Assembly: GCA_013002405.1 (NCBI GenBank)
Contig: JABDKA010000133.1
Location: forward strand, 1 to 45,585
Direction of reading: 5' to 3'
Source of the DNA: Sulfitobacter sp.
Lineage (GTDB): Bacteria; Pseudomonadota; Alphaproteobacteria; Rhodobacterales; Rhodobacteraceae
Length of the DNA stretch: 45,585 nt
The translations under genes and the position numbers were made by a program. Below the pieces are notes generated by a model. It ran no database searches, was not told the origin of the DNA, and was given only the letters and a program-made list of their open reading frames with translations. Of this stretch, positions 8,484 through 17,969 are shown piece after piece. The number at the start of each line of letters is the position of its first letter. Position 1 is the stretch's first letter.

Positions 8484-8557
8484 TTTTTTATCCCGCCCCC
8501 TTCAATCTCGCAGCCCGTGGTCTAAACTGACCGGCCTGAGTCGGAAAGGTCAATGAG

Positions 8558-9187
8558 ATGAGCAAACCCGATCCCTTCGGTTTCGACATGTCCGTGTCGT
8601 CCTCCAAGAAGAAGAACCCGCGTGGTCGGCGCGGCATGTCTGGCGCGTCCGAGACGTCAAGGCGGGTCTGCGACCATGAGGGATGCGAGGAGCCGGGCAA
8701 GTTCCGCGCGCCCAAGGCACCCGATGTGCTCGACGACTACTTCTGGTTCTGTCAGCAGCATGTGCGCGAATATAATCTCAAATGGAACTTCTTCGACGGC
8801 ACGACCGAGGCGGAGATGAACGCCAAAATGTCCGAAGACAAGGTCTGGGAGCGCAAGACCAAGCCCCTGGGCGACCCCGAACAGCGGGCCTGGGCCCGTC
8901 TGGGGATCGAGGACCCGCATCAGGTGCTGGGCAAGAACGCCACTCAGAACCCCGGGCGCTCGGGGAATGGGGGCGGACGCCGCCTGCCTGCAACGGAGCG
9001 GCGCGCGATTGAGATCCTCGAAGTGCGTGACAACATGACCAAACCGGAGGTGCGCAAGGCCTACAAGGCGCTCATCAAGGTACTGCACCCCGACATGAAC
9101 GGGGGCGACCGCAGCCAGGAAGAACAGCTGCAACTGGTCATGTGGGCCTGGGACCAGATCAAGGGCAGCCGCAACTTCAAGGACTGA
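8558..9187 (+). CDS. J-domain protein with N-terminal CX4C/CX2H motif
   Basis: A 209-residue DnaJ-class co-chaperone-like protein. The C-terminal 60 residues form a J domain with the HPD tripeptide at 177-179 (KVLHPDMNGGD), which would stimulate DnaK ATPase. The N-terminal half carries C38, C43, C65 and H68 in the order CX4C-X21-CX2H, a plausible zinc site, followed by an aromatic helix (VREYNLKWNFF). The first 35 residues are Ser/Lys/Arg-rich and probably disordered. Unlike classical DnaJ there is no Gly/Phe region or CXXCXGXG repeats. It is divergent from bolA and followed by a TPR gene. The J-domain assignment is firm; the metal site is inferred from residue pattern. Confidence 0.9.
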   Translation: MSKPDPFGFDMSVSSSKKKNPRGRRGMSGASETSRRVCDHEGCEEPGKFRAPKAPDVLDDYFWFCQQHVREYNLKWNFFDGTTEAEMNAKMSEDKVWERKTKPLGDPEQRAWARLGIEDPHQVLGKNATQNPGRSGNGGGRRLPATERRAIEILEVRDNMTKPEVRKAYKALIKVLHPDMNGGDRSQEEQLQLVMWAWDQIKGSRNFKD

Positions 9188-9269
9188 CGCCCTCCCGACC
9201 CAACGGTCTTTTGACTGGGCAAAGGGCCGCTCCCTTGCCATGCTGCCCTCAGACCAAGGGGGACGCGCA

Positions 9270-10928
9270 ATGGACTATCCTTACGATCTGGGCCGCTACA
9301 GCCGCGAAGTCACGACCGCGTCGGAAGCGGCGCAGACCTGGGTCGACCGGGGGCTCAACTGGGTCTACGGCTTCAATCATAAGGAAGCGATTGCCTGTTT
9401 CCAGCGCGCGCAAGAAGCTGACCCGACCTGTGCCATGGCCCACTGGGGTCAGGCCTACGCGGCCGGACCCAACTACAACATGCCTTGGGAGCTATATGAT
9501 TCCAAAGGCCGGGCCGAGGCTCTGGCGGAGGCCTTTGACGCCACCCAGCGCGCCCTTGCCCATGTCGCCACCGTCTCGCCGCAGGAGGCCGCGCTGATCG
9601 AGGCGCTGAAGGCCCGCTACCCGCAGCGGGAACTGGCCGAGGATATGCACCGGTGGGACCGCGCCTTCGCCGATGCCATGCGCGCGGTACACCAGGCCTT
9701 TGCCAGTGACAGGGACGTGGCGGCCACCTTCGTCGATGCCCTGATGAACCTCACACCGTGGCAGATGTGGAATATCGCCGAAGGAACGGTGGCCGACGGG
9801 GCCGCGACGACCGAAGCGGAATTGATCCTTGAAACCCTCATGGCCGCACCGGGCGGCCTGGCCCATCCGGGCCTTCTCCACCTCTACGTACACCTGATGG
9901 AGATGTCGCCGACCCCCGAAAAGGCGCTCAAGGCGGGTGATCTTCTGCGCACCCTCGTGCCGGATGCGGGCCATCTGGTGCACATGCCCACCCATATCGA
10001 CGTGCTCTGCGGTAATTATGAAAATGTCGTGCGCTGGAACGAGCGGGCGGTCGAGGCGGATCTGATCTATTACGCGCGCGAGGGGGCTTTCAACATCTAC
10101 ACCGGCTACCGGCAGCACAACTACCACTTCGTCATCTACGGCGCCCTCTTCATGGGTCAGTTCGCGCCCGCGATGCGGGCCGTGCGCGGGATAGATGAAA
10201 CGACGCCGGAAGCGATGCTTGAAATCAAGTCGCCCCCGATGGCGGATTTCTTTGAAAGCTATCTGTCGATGGAGCCCCATGTCCTGATCCGCTTCGGGAT
10301 GTGGGAAGATATCCTGAAGTTGGAACTGCCCGCCGATCCCGATTTGCGCTGCACCAAGGCGGCGATGATCGAATATGCCAAGGGACTGGCCCTCTCTGCC
10401 CTTGGCCGTGTGACTGAGGCGGAGGCGCAGCATGCGGTCTTTCTGAAGGCCAAGGACCGGGTGCCTGACACCCGCCTGCTGCACAATGTGCGGGTGGTAG
10501 ACCTGCTGGAAATTGCCCATGCGATGCTCGACGGAGAGTTGGCCTACCGGAAGGGCGATTTTGTCACCGCCTTCGCCCGCCTGCGCGATGCGGTGCGGCT
10601 GGACGACGCCCTGCCCTACGACGAACCCTGGGGCTGGATGCAGCCCACGCGTCATGCCCTGGGTGCGCTCCTTTTCGAACAGGGGCAGACCGAAGAGGCC
10701 GAGGAGGTCTTTCGCCAGGATCTGGGTCTTGCCCCCGGCCTGCCGCGGGCGTGCCAGCATCCCGATAACGTCTGGGCCCTTCGCGGGCTTTACGATTGTT
10801 TGATCGCGAACGGCAAAACGGCAGAAGCACCGCACGTCAAACTGCGCCTTGATCTGGCCGAAGCCCGCGCCGACCGCCCCGTCAAAGCGGCTTGCGGTTG
10901 CGCACAGGTTGCAATGGCTGCAGGCTGA
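9270..10928 (+). CDS. large TPR protein with a conserved-looking histidine cluster
   Basis: A 552-residue cytoplasmic TPR-type protein. ATG 9270 was chosen over 9240 because AAGGGGGA precedes it at good spacing. The first repeat (WVDRGLNWVYGFNHKEAIAC) and pairs near residues 25-70 and 430-510 are TPR-like. In the middle is an unusual histidine set: H204 and H208 (LLHLYVHLME), then H235, H238 and H242 (GHLVHMPTHID), and a QHNYH segment near 290. This pattern suggests metal binding or an enzymatic site, but no such role is known to me. The C-terminus has a short ACGCAQ pair of cysteines. There is no signal peptide. Neighbours (J-domain gene upstream, cobS downstream) do not settle the role. Confidence 0.85.
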   Translation: MDYPYDLGRYSREVTTASEAAQTWVDRGLNWVYGFNHKEAIACFQRAQEADPTCAMAHWGQAYAAGPNYNMPWELYDSKGRAEALAEAFDATQRALAHVATVSPQEAALIEALKARYPQRELAEDMHRWDRAFADAMRAVHQAFASDRDVAATFVDALMNLTPWQMWNIAEGTVADGAATTEAELILETLMAAPGGLAHPGLLHLYVHLMEMSPTPEKALKAGDLLRTLVPDAGHLVHMPTHIDVLCGNYENVVRWNERAVEADLIYYAREGAFNIYTGYRQHNYHFVIYGALFMGQFAPAMRAVRGIDETTPEAMLEIKSPPMADFFESYLSMEPHVLIRFGMWEDILKLELPADPDLRCTKAAMIEYAKGLALSALGRVTEAEAQHAVFLKAKDRVPDTRLLHNVRVVDLLEIAHAMLDGELAYRKGDFVTAFARLRDAVRLDDALPYDEPWGWMQPTRHALGALLFEQGQTEEAEEVFRQDLGLAPGLPRACQHPDNVWALRGLYDCLIANGKTAEAPHVKLRLDLAEARADRPVKAACGCAQVAMAAG

Positions 10929-11078
10929 TCCATATATCTGCCGGTAATCTCTCAGAAAGCATGTGGCCTACCCTTGCAGTGCTGGCTGATATGATGCACC
11001 ACGGGCCGAACTTTTTCGGCGCCCGCGGGTGCAAGGTGAATGATTGCCCCAAGGGCACAGTTGAAGGATGAGGGATGT

Positions 11079-12065
11079 ATGGCCGACGGCGCGCTGGATA
11101 TTGACACCAAACCTACCGAAGAGATCAACGTTCGCGACATCTTTGGCATCGACAGCGATATGGTGGTGAAGGGCTTTGCCCAGCGCACGGAACGTGTGCC
11201 GGACATTGACAGCACCTACAAGTTCGACCCCGACACCACGCTCGCGATCCTCGCAGGCTTCAACAACAACCGTCGGGTGATGATCCAGGGCTACCACGGG
11301 ACGGGCAAGTCGACCCATATCGAACAGGTCGCCAGCCGCCTGAACTGGCCCTGCGTGCGGGTCAACCTTGACAGCCACATCAGCCGGATCGACCTGATCG
11401 GCAAGGACGCGATCAAGCTGCGCGACGGCATGCAGGTCACCGAATTTCAGGAAGGAATCCTGCCCTGGGCCCTGCGCAACCCAACGGCCATCGTTTTTGA
11501 CGAATATGACGCGGGCCGCGCGGACGTGATGTTCGTGATCCAGCGCGTGCTGGAAGTGGACGGCAAGTTGACCCTGCTTGATCAGAACGAAGTTATCGAG
11601 CCGCACCGCTACTTCCGCATCTTCGCGACGGCCAACACTGTCGGCCTGGGCGACACGACCGGCCTGTACCATGGCACCCAGCAGATCAACCAGGGTCAGA
11701 TGGACCGCTGGTCACTGGTGGCGACACTCAACTATCTGAGCATAGATGCGGAAACACAGATCGTTCTTTCCAAGAACCCCCATTACAACACCGCTGAGGG
11801 GCGCAAGACCGTCAAGCATATGGTGACGGTCGCGGACCTTACCCGTACCGCCTTCATGAACGGTGAGCTTTCCACCGTCATGTCGCCCCGTACCGTGATT
11901 TCCTGGGCCCAGAACGCCGAGATCTTCCGCAACATCGGCTACGCCTTCCGCGTGAGCTTCCTCAACAAGTGCGATGAGCTGGAGCGGCAGACCGTGGCGG
12001 AGTTCTACCAGCGGCTCTTTGACGAGGAACTTCCAGAGAGTGCGGCCAGCGTGAGCCTGGGGTGA
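11079..12065 (+). CDS. cobS: cobaltochelatase subunit CobS (AAA+ ATPase)
   Basis: AAA+ motor subunit of the aerobic CobN-CobS-CobT cobaltochelatase, which inserts cobalt into hydrogenobyrinate a,c-diamide during vitamin B12 synthesis. The 328-residue product has the N-terminal helix region ending [14 protein letters not shown], Walker [10 protein letters not shown] (about 71-79), Walker B IVFDEYD, and sensor [10 protein letters not shown]. Start ATG 11079 follows GAGGGA; an ATG at 11040 in the same frame lacks these features. cobT follows 55 bp downstream. cobN and the rest of the corrin pathway are elsewhere. No cobalamin riboswitch is recognisable in the 150 bp upstream. Confidence 0.97.
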   Translation: MADGALDIDTKPTEEINVRDIFGIDSDMVVKGFAQRTERVPDIDSTYKFDPDTTLAILAGFNNNRRVMIQGYHGTGKSTHIEQVASRLNWPCVRVNLDSHISRIDLIGKDAIKLRDGMQVTEFQEGILPWALRNPTAIVFDEYDAGRADVMFVIQRVLEVDGKLTLLDQNEVIEPHRYFRIFATANTVGLGDTTGLYHGTQQINQGQMDRWSLVATLNYLSIDAETQIVLSKNPHYNTAEGRKTVKHMVTVADLTRTAFMNGELSTVMSPRTVISWAQNAEIFRNIGYAFRVSFLNKCDELERQTVAEFYQRLFDEELPESAASVSLG

Positions 12066-12120
12066 CCTGGGACGCTCGTCCGACGCGGGGACCATAGATG
12101 AGCGGCCAGGGGAGAAGAGA

Positions 12121-13998
12121 ATGAGCAAACCGTCCGACAATCCCGCAGATGCCTTCAAGAAGGCATTGGCCGAAGCCTCCAAGGTGATGGCCGACGACCC
12201 CGATCTGAATGTCAGCTATTCGGTTGACCCGTCGGGACTGTCGGGCGATTCCATGCGCCTGCCTCAGGTCAGCCGCCGGATGACGCGGGACGAGGTCTTG
12301 CTGGCACGCGGCACGGCCGATGCCCTGGCCCTCAACCGGCGCTACCACAACGGTCAGACCCACGCCCGCTATCAGCCGCAAGGCGAGATGGCCCGCGATC
12401 TTTATGAGGCGATGGAGACCGCCCGCTGCGAAGCCATGGGCGCCCGCGACATGCCAGGCACAGCCGGCAACATCGACGTCAAGATCAAGTATGAGGCCCT
12501 GCGCCGTGGCTACGACCAGGCCAAGCAGGCCAGCGATGTACCACTGGCGACGGCGGCCGGTTACCTTGTGCGTCACCTCGCAACCGGGCGCGATCTGCCC
12601 GCCGGGGCCGAGAACGCCATGGAGCTCTGGCGTGGCTTCATAGAGGACCAGGCGGGCGGGACCCTGGAGGAGATGGACGAGATCCTCGACGACCAGACCG
12701 CCTTCGCCAAATTCGCACGCCAGATGATCACGGATCTGGGCTATGGCGATCAACTGGGCGAAGACCCCGACAATATCGATGAGGACCAGGAAGACGAGGC
12801 CGAAGAGGGCAGCGAAGAGGAGCAGGATCCCGACAGCACCGGCCAGGACGATGACGAAAACGATGAGGCCGAAGGCAGCGCAGAGCAGAGCCAGGAAGAA
12901 CAGCAGGATGCCTCAGAGGCGCAGGTCTCCATGGATGACATGGCCGACCAGGAGTTGGGCGAGGAGGCCGAAATGCCAGAGGGCGAGGCCCCTCTCGACC
13001 CCCCCGCTCCGCCACCCGTCTCCGAGGCCGATCCCAACTACCAGGTCTACATGGATGCCCATGATGAGGTCATCGGGGCCGAGGAACTGGCCGAACCGGT
13101 CGAACTGGAACGCCTGCGCGCCTACCTTGATCAGCAGCTGGAGCCCCTCAAAGGGGCCGTGAGCCGCCTGGCCAACAAGTTGCAGCGCCGCCTGCAGGCG
13201 CAGCAGAACCGATCTTGGGAGTTCGATCTGGAAGAAGGCATTCTCGATGCGGGCCGTCTGGCGCGGGTGGTGGCGAACCCGACGACGCCCCTCAGCTTCA
13301 AGGTTGAGAAGGATACCGAATTCCGGGATACGGTGGTGACGCTGCTTCTGGACAACTCCGGCTCCATGCGCGGGCGGCCCATCTCCATCGCGGCCATCTG
13401 CGCGGATGTGCTGGCCCGCACACTGGAGCGCTGTAACGTCAAGGTTGAGATCCTCGGCTTCACCACCCGCGCCTGGAAGGGCGGGCAGGCACGTGAGGGC
13501 TGGCTCAACGACGGCCGGCCGGTGCAGCCCGGCCGCCTGAACGATCTGCGCCACATCATCTACAAAAGCGCCGACGCCCCCTGGCGGCGGACCCGTGACA
13601 ATCTGGGTCTGATGATGAAAGAGGGCCTTCTGAAGGAAAACATCGACGGTGAGGCACTGGAGTGGGCCCACCGGCGGATGATGGGGCGGCACGAGGCGCG
13701 CAAGATCCTAATGGTCATTTCCGACGGCGCGCCGGTGGACGATTCCACCCTCTCGGTGAACCCTGCGAATTACCTTGAAAAGCACCTGCGCGACGTCATC
13801 GCACTGGTTGAGCGCAGAAAGGCGGTGGAGCTTCTGGCCATCGGCATCGGCCACGATGTCACCCGCTACTACGACCGCGCTGTGACAATCACAGATGTAG
13901 ATCAGCTGGCGGGGGCCATGACCGAGCAGTTGGCGGCCCTCTTTGACAGCGACCCCCGTGCAAGGGCGCGCGTCATGGGCATCCGCCGCGTCAGCTGA
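12121..13998 (+). CDS. cobT: cobaltochelatase subunit CobT (VWA domain)
   Basis: Partner of CobS in the aerobic cobaltochelatase; the von Willebrand A domain docks the ATPase ring to the CobN catalytic subunit. The 625 residues contain an N-terminal helical region, a very acidic linker at about 215-315 (long Asp/Glu/Gln runs, typical for CobT), and a C-terminal VWA domain with the MIDAS motif DNSGS (D411, S413, S415) and a distal VISDGAP strand. Start ATG 12121 follows GGGGAGAAGA. It is in an operon with cobS. The acidic linker resembles that of BchD/ChlD magnesium chelatase subunits, but pairing with this CobS and the overall size favour CobT. Confidence 0.97.
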   Translation: MSKPSDNPADAFKKALAEASKVMADDPDLNVSYSVDPSGLSGDSMRLPQVSRRMTRDEVLLARGTADALALNRRYHNGQTHARYQPQGEMARDLYEAMETARCEAMGARDMPGTAGNIDVKIKYEALRRGYDQAKQASDVPLATAAGYLVRHLATGRDLPAGAENAMELWRGFIEDQAGGTLEEMDEILDDQTAFAKFARQMITDLGYGDQLGEDPDNIDEDQEDEAEEGSEEEQDPDSTGQDDDENDEAEGSAEQSQEEQQDASEAQVSMDDMADQELGEEAEMPEGEAPLDPPAPPPVSEADPNYQVYMDAHDEVIGAEELAEPVELERLRAYLDQQLEPLKGAVSRLANKLQRRLQAQQNRSWEFDLEEGILDAGRLARVVANPTTPLSFKVEKDTEFRDTVVTLLLDNSGSMRGRPISIAAICADVLARTLERCNVKVEILGFTTRAWKGGQAREGWLNDGRPVQPGRLNDLRHIIYKSADAPWRRTRDNLGLMMKEGLLKENIDGEALEWAHRRMMGRHEARKILMVISDGAPVDDSTLSVNPANYLEKHLRDVIALVERRKAVELLAIGIGHDVTRYYDRAVTITDVDQLAGAMTEQLAALFDSDPRARARVMGIRRVS

Positions 13999-14040
13999 AG
14001 CGACGGGTTCGGATTTTCAAAGCAAGACGAAGGGGAAGCG

Positions 14041-15831
14041 ATGTTCCAGACATTCGAGGTCACCGCGAGACCCGAACAGGGACCACCGCGCCTGAAGGCC
14101 CTGCGCGCCGAGATGGCGGCCGAGGGGCTCGCCGGTTTTCTGGTCCCGCGCGCCGATGCCCACCAGGGGGAATATGTCGCCTCCCGGGATGAGCGGCTGG
14201 CCTGGCTCACGGGATTTACCGGCTCCGCCGGGTTCTGCGCCGTGCTGCGCGGGGAGGCGGGGGTCTTTATCGACGGGCGTTACCGCACGCAGGTCAAGGC
14301 ACAGGTGGCCGAGGCCTTCACGCCGGTCCCCTGGCCCGATGTGACCCTGGGACCCTGGCTGGCCGAACGCCTTGGCGAGGGAGACCGGGTGGGATTCGAC
14401 GCCTGGCTGCATACGCCGGAGCAGATCGAGAAGGTGCGCGCGGCCCTGCTGGGCACGGGCGTGCAGCTTGTTCCCTGTGCGAACCTCGTGGACCGCATCT
14501 GGAAAGATCAGCCTGCCCCACCGATGGCCCCTGCCAAGGTGCATCCGATTGAATTTGCAGGTGAAAGCAGCGCGGACAAACGCGCGCGTCTGGGCGAAAC
14601 ACTTCAAAAGGCCGGGCAGCGCAGTGCCGTCATCACCCTGCCCGACAGCCTTTGCTGGCTGCTCAACATCCGTGGGGCCGACATCCCGCGCAACCCCGTG
14701 GCACATGGGTTTGCGGTCCTCCACGCCAATGGGGAGGTCGATCTTTACATGGCCTCGGCCAAGCTGAAGGGGCTTGAAGCGCATCTTGGCGAGGCGGTAC
14801 GCTGCCACGACCCGGCTGACTTCCTGGACCACCTGTCCGAACTAGAAGGCCCGGTGCGGGTCGAAAAGCAGAGCGCCCCTGTAATCGTGGCCGAAGCCCT
14901 GAACGACCGCTTGGTCTGGGGGGAGGACCCCTGCGCACTGCCCAAGGCCTGCAAGAACGAAGCAGAGATCAAGGGCTCCGCCGCTGCCCATCTGCGTGAC
15001 GGCGCGGCACTCTGCGAACTGCTGGCCTGGCTTGACGCACAGCCCACGGGCAGTCTCAGAGAAACTGAGGTGGTCAGCAAGCTTGAAGCCTTCCGCCGCC
15101 GCGACAACGCCCTGCAGGACATTTCTTTCGAAACCATCGCGGGCACCGGTCCCAACGGTGCCATCATGCACTACCGCGTGACCGAGGAGACCGACAGCAC
15201 CCTGGAAGAGGGTCAGCTTCTGGTGCTGGACTCCGGCGGACAGTACCTGGATGGCACCACCGACATTACCCGCACCATGCCCATCGGCAGCCCGCCAGAT
15301 GCGGCGCGCACCGCCTTTACGCGGGTCCTCTCCGGCATGATCGCCATGAGCCGCCTACGCTGGCCCGTCGGCTTGTCGGGCCGTGAGATCGAGGCCATCG
15401 GGCGGATGCCGCTTTGGCTGGCGGGACAGGATTTTGACCACGGGCTGGGCCACGGGGTGGGCGCCTATCTCAGTGTCCACGAAGGCCCGCAAAGGCTGAG
15501 CAAGCTCAGCGCGGTGCCGCTGCAGCCGGGCATGATCCTGTCAAACGAGCCTGGATATTATCGAGAAGGGGCCTTTGGCATACGCATCGAAAACCTGCTT
15601 GTGGTCCGGCCTGCCCCCGCCCTGCCCGGCGGCGACGATCATAGGGCGATGCTGAACTGGGAAACGCTCAGCTTTGCCCCCATCGACCGCCGCCTGATCC
15701 TGCCCGACCTGCTTGAGTCGGCGCACCGCGACTGGCTCAACGCCTATCACCGGGATGTGGCGGAAAAAATCGGACCTCGCGTATCGCCCGAAACGAAACT
15801 ATGGTTGGATGCGGCAACCGCGCCACTCTAG
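14041..15831 (+). CDS. Xaa-Pro aminopeptidase (M24B metallopeptidase, three-domain type)
   Basis: Cytosolic aminopeptidase releasing an N-terminal residue before proline. The 596-residue size matches the three-domain APP1/XPNPEP1 type, longer than E. coli PepP. The N-terminal domain has FLVPRADAHQGEY and YLTGF-type sequences (here WLTGFTGSAG). The pita-bread domain carries the five dinuclear-metal ligands at family spacing: D397, D408 (DGTTDITRT), H471 (GHGVGAYLSVHEGP), E503 (NEPGYY) and E517 (RIENLL). It therefore looks active. The start follows GAAGGGGAAGCG. It lies 42 bp after cobT on the same strand and 27 bp before the DUF427 gene, so co-transcription is possible without functional link. 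Confidence 0.95.
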   Translation: MFQTFEVTARPEQGPPRLKALRAEMAAEGLAGFLVPRADAHQGEYVASRDERLAWLTGFTGSAGFCAVLRGEAGVFIDGRYRTQVKAQVAEAFTPVPWPDVTLGPWLAERLGEGDRVGFDAWLHTPEQIEKVRAALLGTGVQLVPCANLVDRIWKDQPAPPMAPAKVHPIEFAGESSADKRARLGETLQKAGQRSAVITLPDSLCWLLNIRGADIPRNPVAHGFAVLHANGEVDLYMASAKLKGLEAHLGEAVRCHDPADFLDHLSELEGPVRVEKQSAPVIVAEALNDRLVWGEDPCALPKACKNEAEIKGSAAAHLRDGAALCELLAWLDAQPTGSLRETEVVSKLEAFRRRDNALQDISFETIAGTGPNGAIMHYRVTEETDSTLEEGQLLVLDSGGQYLDGTTDITRTMPIGSPPDAARTAFTRVLSGMIAMSRLRWPVGLSGREIEAIGRMPLWLAGQDFDHGLGHGVGAYLSVHEGPQRLSKLSAVPLQPGMILSNEPGYYREGAFGIRIENLLVVRPAPALPGGDDHRAMLNWETLSFAPIDRRLILPDLLESAHRDWLNAYHRDVAEKIGPRVSPETKLWLDAATAPL

Positions 15832-15858
15832 CGTCGGCCCGAGCGAGAAGAGGGAAAG

Positions 15859-16203
15859 ATGGCAAGCCATATCAAGATCAAGAAGGCCGAAGGCACCTGG
15901 TCCGTCCGGGCGGGCGGCGCGGTTCTGGGCGAAACCAATGCAGCCCTTGAAATGCAGGAAGGGGACTATCCCCCCGTCATATATTTTCCGCGCGAAGACA
16001 TAGCCATGGCCTTCTTCGATTCCAGCGACGCGACCAGCAATTGTCCCCACAAGGGCGATGCGAATTACTTCACAGTCGTGACCAAAAGCCGGACGATCGA
16101 GAACGCCGCCTGGTCCTATGAGAACCCCAAGCCGGAGGTGGCCGAGATCAAGGGGCATCTCGCCTTTTATCCCATGGATGAAATCGCGGTTGAGCGGATC
16201 TGA
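15859..16203 (+). CDS. DUF427 domain protein
   Basis: A 114-residue protein matching the DUF427 family. Hallmarks are VRAGGAVLGET near the N-terminus, YPPVIYFPREDI, and the central SNCPHKGDANYFTV, which is the family's best-conserved segment, then AWSYENPKPEV. Length covers a single complete domain. The biochemical role is not established. It starts behind AGAGGGAAAG, 27 bp after the aminopeptidase stop. It converges with the CLC gene, with only 24 bp between stops. Confidence 0.9.
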   Translation: MASHIKIKKAEGTWSVRAGGAVLGETNAALEMQEGDYPPVIYFPREDIAMAFFDSSDATSNCPHKGDANYFTVVTKSRTIENAAWSYENPKPEVAEIKGHLAFYPMDEIAVERI

Positions 16204-16227
16204 GCGGCGGCGCCGATTTGCAGATCC

Positions 16228-17913
16228 TCAGGAATGTTCCTCGGCCGCCGTCGCGGCAAGCGCACGGTTATAGGCTTTGAGCGCGTCCACGTGAAAGAGC
16301 GCGCCCAGCAATTGCGGTGGAGCATCGGGGCTGAGCGTCACAACGGGGATGAAACGGGCACCGGAGGCCTCGAAAAGCGGCATGGCCTGTTCCAGGGTGG
16401 CACTTCCGTCGATATAGGTGCCTTCGTTAATCAGTTCCCAACAGGTTTCTTCATCCGCCGCCCGGGGATCATCTGGAGGGCGCATGATACGGGCAGCCAT
16501 GAACATCGACAGAAGGTAGGCTTGCGGCCCTGCTGCCAGGTGGATACCGCGCCTTTCGATCTGGGTGAGAAAGAAACTGCGGTCGACCAGGCGGGAGGAT
16601 AGCGCCGTCGACAGGCTTACGGCGACCATCACGGCTAGCCCGGTCTGCCAGTCCCCGGTCAACTCAAAAACGATCAGCGTGGTGGAGATGGGCGCGCCAA
16701 GCACGGCGGCGGCCACCGCCCCCATCCCCGCAAGCGCGTAGAGCGACGAAGAGCCGGAGACATCCGGAAAGACACCAGTGGCGATCAGACCGAAGCTGAG
16801 CCCTGTCAGAGCCCCAATCATCAGCGACGGGGAAAAGACACCGCCCCCCATGCGCCCGCCCAGTGTGATCGCGACGGCGGCGACCTTGAGGATGGTAAAA
16901 ACGATGGCCTCCCAAAGGACCAGTTCGCCAGTGAGGGCCAGCGATACGGTCTCGTACCCAACCCCGATGATGTGCGGGAACCAGAGCGCGATGATGCCCA
17001 GCATGGCGCCCGCCACGGCGGGTCTGATCCAGCGCGGCAGCCGTGTCCGGGCCTGCAGGTGGTTGCCCACGTCCTCTGCCCAGAAGATGCTGCGCATCAA
17101 GAGCACCGCGACCACGCCGCAGGTCAGACCCAGCAGAAGGAAGGCGGGCAGTTCGACGTAGAACTGCAGATCGCCGTAGGTGGGCAGGACGAATTCCGTC
17201 ACACCGCCAAACTCGATCCGGTTGATCACCGTGCCCGCGGCAGAGGCGATGACAATGGGCGCGAAGGCGTGGACCGCAAAGTGCCTCAGCACCACCTCCA
17301 GCGCAAACAGGGCCCCGGCAATGGGGGCGTTGAAGCTGGCCGAGACAGCTGCGGCCACGGCGCAGCCAAGCAAGTCCCGCCCGGTGATGCCGTCCGCATT
17401 GATCCGCTCGCTCACCCAGGTTGAGATTACCCCGGCAATATGCACAACCGGCCCTTCCCGCCCCGAGGAGCCACCGGTGGAAAGCGTGATGAGCGAAGCA
17501 AAGGCAGAGGCGATGCCCGCGCGTTTTTCCACCCTGCCATCGTGCATGGCGGCCCCCAGGATGACATCGGCCACGGACCGGGCGCGTCCATCGTGGGTAA
17601 AGCGGTGCAGGATCAGTCCTACGGCCAAACCACCGAAAGTGGGGATCAGGACAACATAGTACCAAGGCAGACCAGAGAGAAAGCTGTGCAGGAACTGCAC
17701 GTCTTCGGTGCCATAAAGGGTCGCCTGTAACCAGTTGATTCCCTTTCGGAAAAAAAGCGCCGCAAAACCAGCCGCAATGCCGATCAAAAGGGCTATGAAC
17801 CAGAAAGTGACCTTGCCTGGTCCCTGCTGCCGAACCACCTGCAGCCCGTGCTTGCAGGACCCGACGGCCAGCGAAATCTGTTGGCCAAGGAAGGATTCCG
17901 GCGCGCCACTCAC
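16228..17913 (-). CDS. CLC-family chloride channel/transporter with atypical selectivity motif
   Basis: A 561-residue integral membrane protein of the CLC superfamily, with about ten or more hydrophobic helices. The GREGP motif holding the gating glutamate is at 151-155 (E153), in TGGSSGREGPVVH. A GGVFSPSLMIGA stretch corresponds to the GIFAP motif, and ASFNAPIAGALFALE is typical. In contrast, the position of the chloride-selectivity motif GSGIP is occupied by a GRARSVADVI-like sequence near residues 109-118, so ion preference may differ. About 90 residues at the C-terminus include CBS-like character (DGSATLEQAMPLFEASG, FIPVV). The start is a GTG at 17913. It lies 56 bp downstream of recN on the same strand. 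Confidence 0.92.
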   Translation of the reverse strand: MSGAPESFLGQQISLAVGSCKHGLQVVRQQGPGKVTFWFIALLIGIAAGFAALFFRKGINWLQATLYGTEDVQFLHSFLSGLPWYYVVLIPTFGGLAVGLILHRFTHDGRARSVADVILGAAMHDGRVEKRAGIASAFASLITLSTGGSSGREGPVVHIAGVISTWVSERINADGITGRDLLGCAVAAAVSASFNAPIAGALFALEVVLRHFAVHAFAPIVIASAAGTVINRIEFGGVTEFVLPTYGDLQFYVELPAFLLLGLTCGVVAVLLMRSIFWAEDVGNHLQARTRLPRWIRPAVAGAMLGIIALWFPHIIGVGYETVSLALTGELVLWEAIVFTILKVAAVAITLGGRMGGGVFSPSLMIGALTGLSFGLIATGVFPDVSGSSSLYALAGMGAVAAAVLGAPISTTLIVFELTGDWQTGLAVMVAVSLSTALSSRLVDRSFFLTQIERRGIHLAAGPQAYLLSMFMAARIMRPPDDPRAADEETCWELINEGTYIDGSATLEQAMPLFEASGARFIPVVTLSPDAPPQLLGALFHVDALKAYNRALAATAAEEHS

Positions 17914-17969
17914 CGACTTAGCCCACTGTATTGGGAACCCGACCGGATTTGCGCACTCTGCCCCATCCG

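Noticed and set aside
9492-10835. 447-codon open frame opposite the TPR gene
   Set aside because: Shadow of high-GC third positions; the + strand product has clear TPR repeats.
10929-11078. Cobalamin riboswitch before cobS
   Set aside because: No recognisable B12-box or conserved core; the gap is short.
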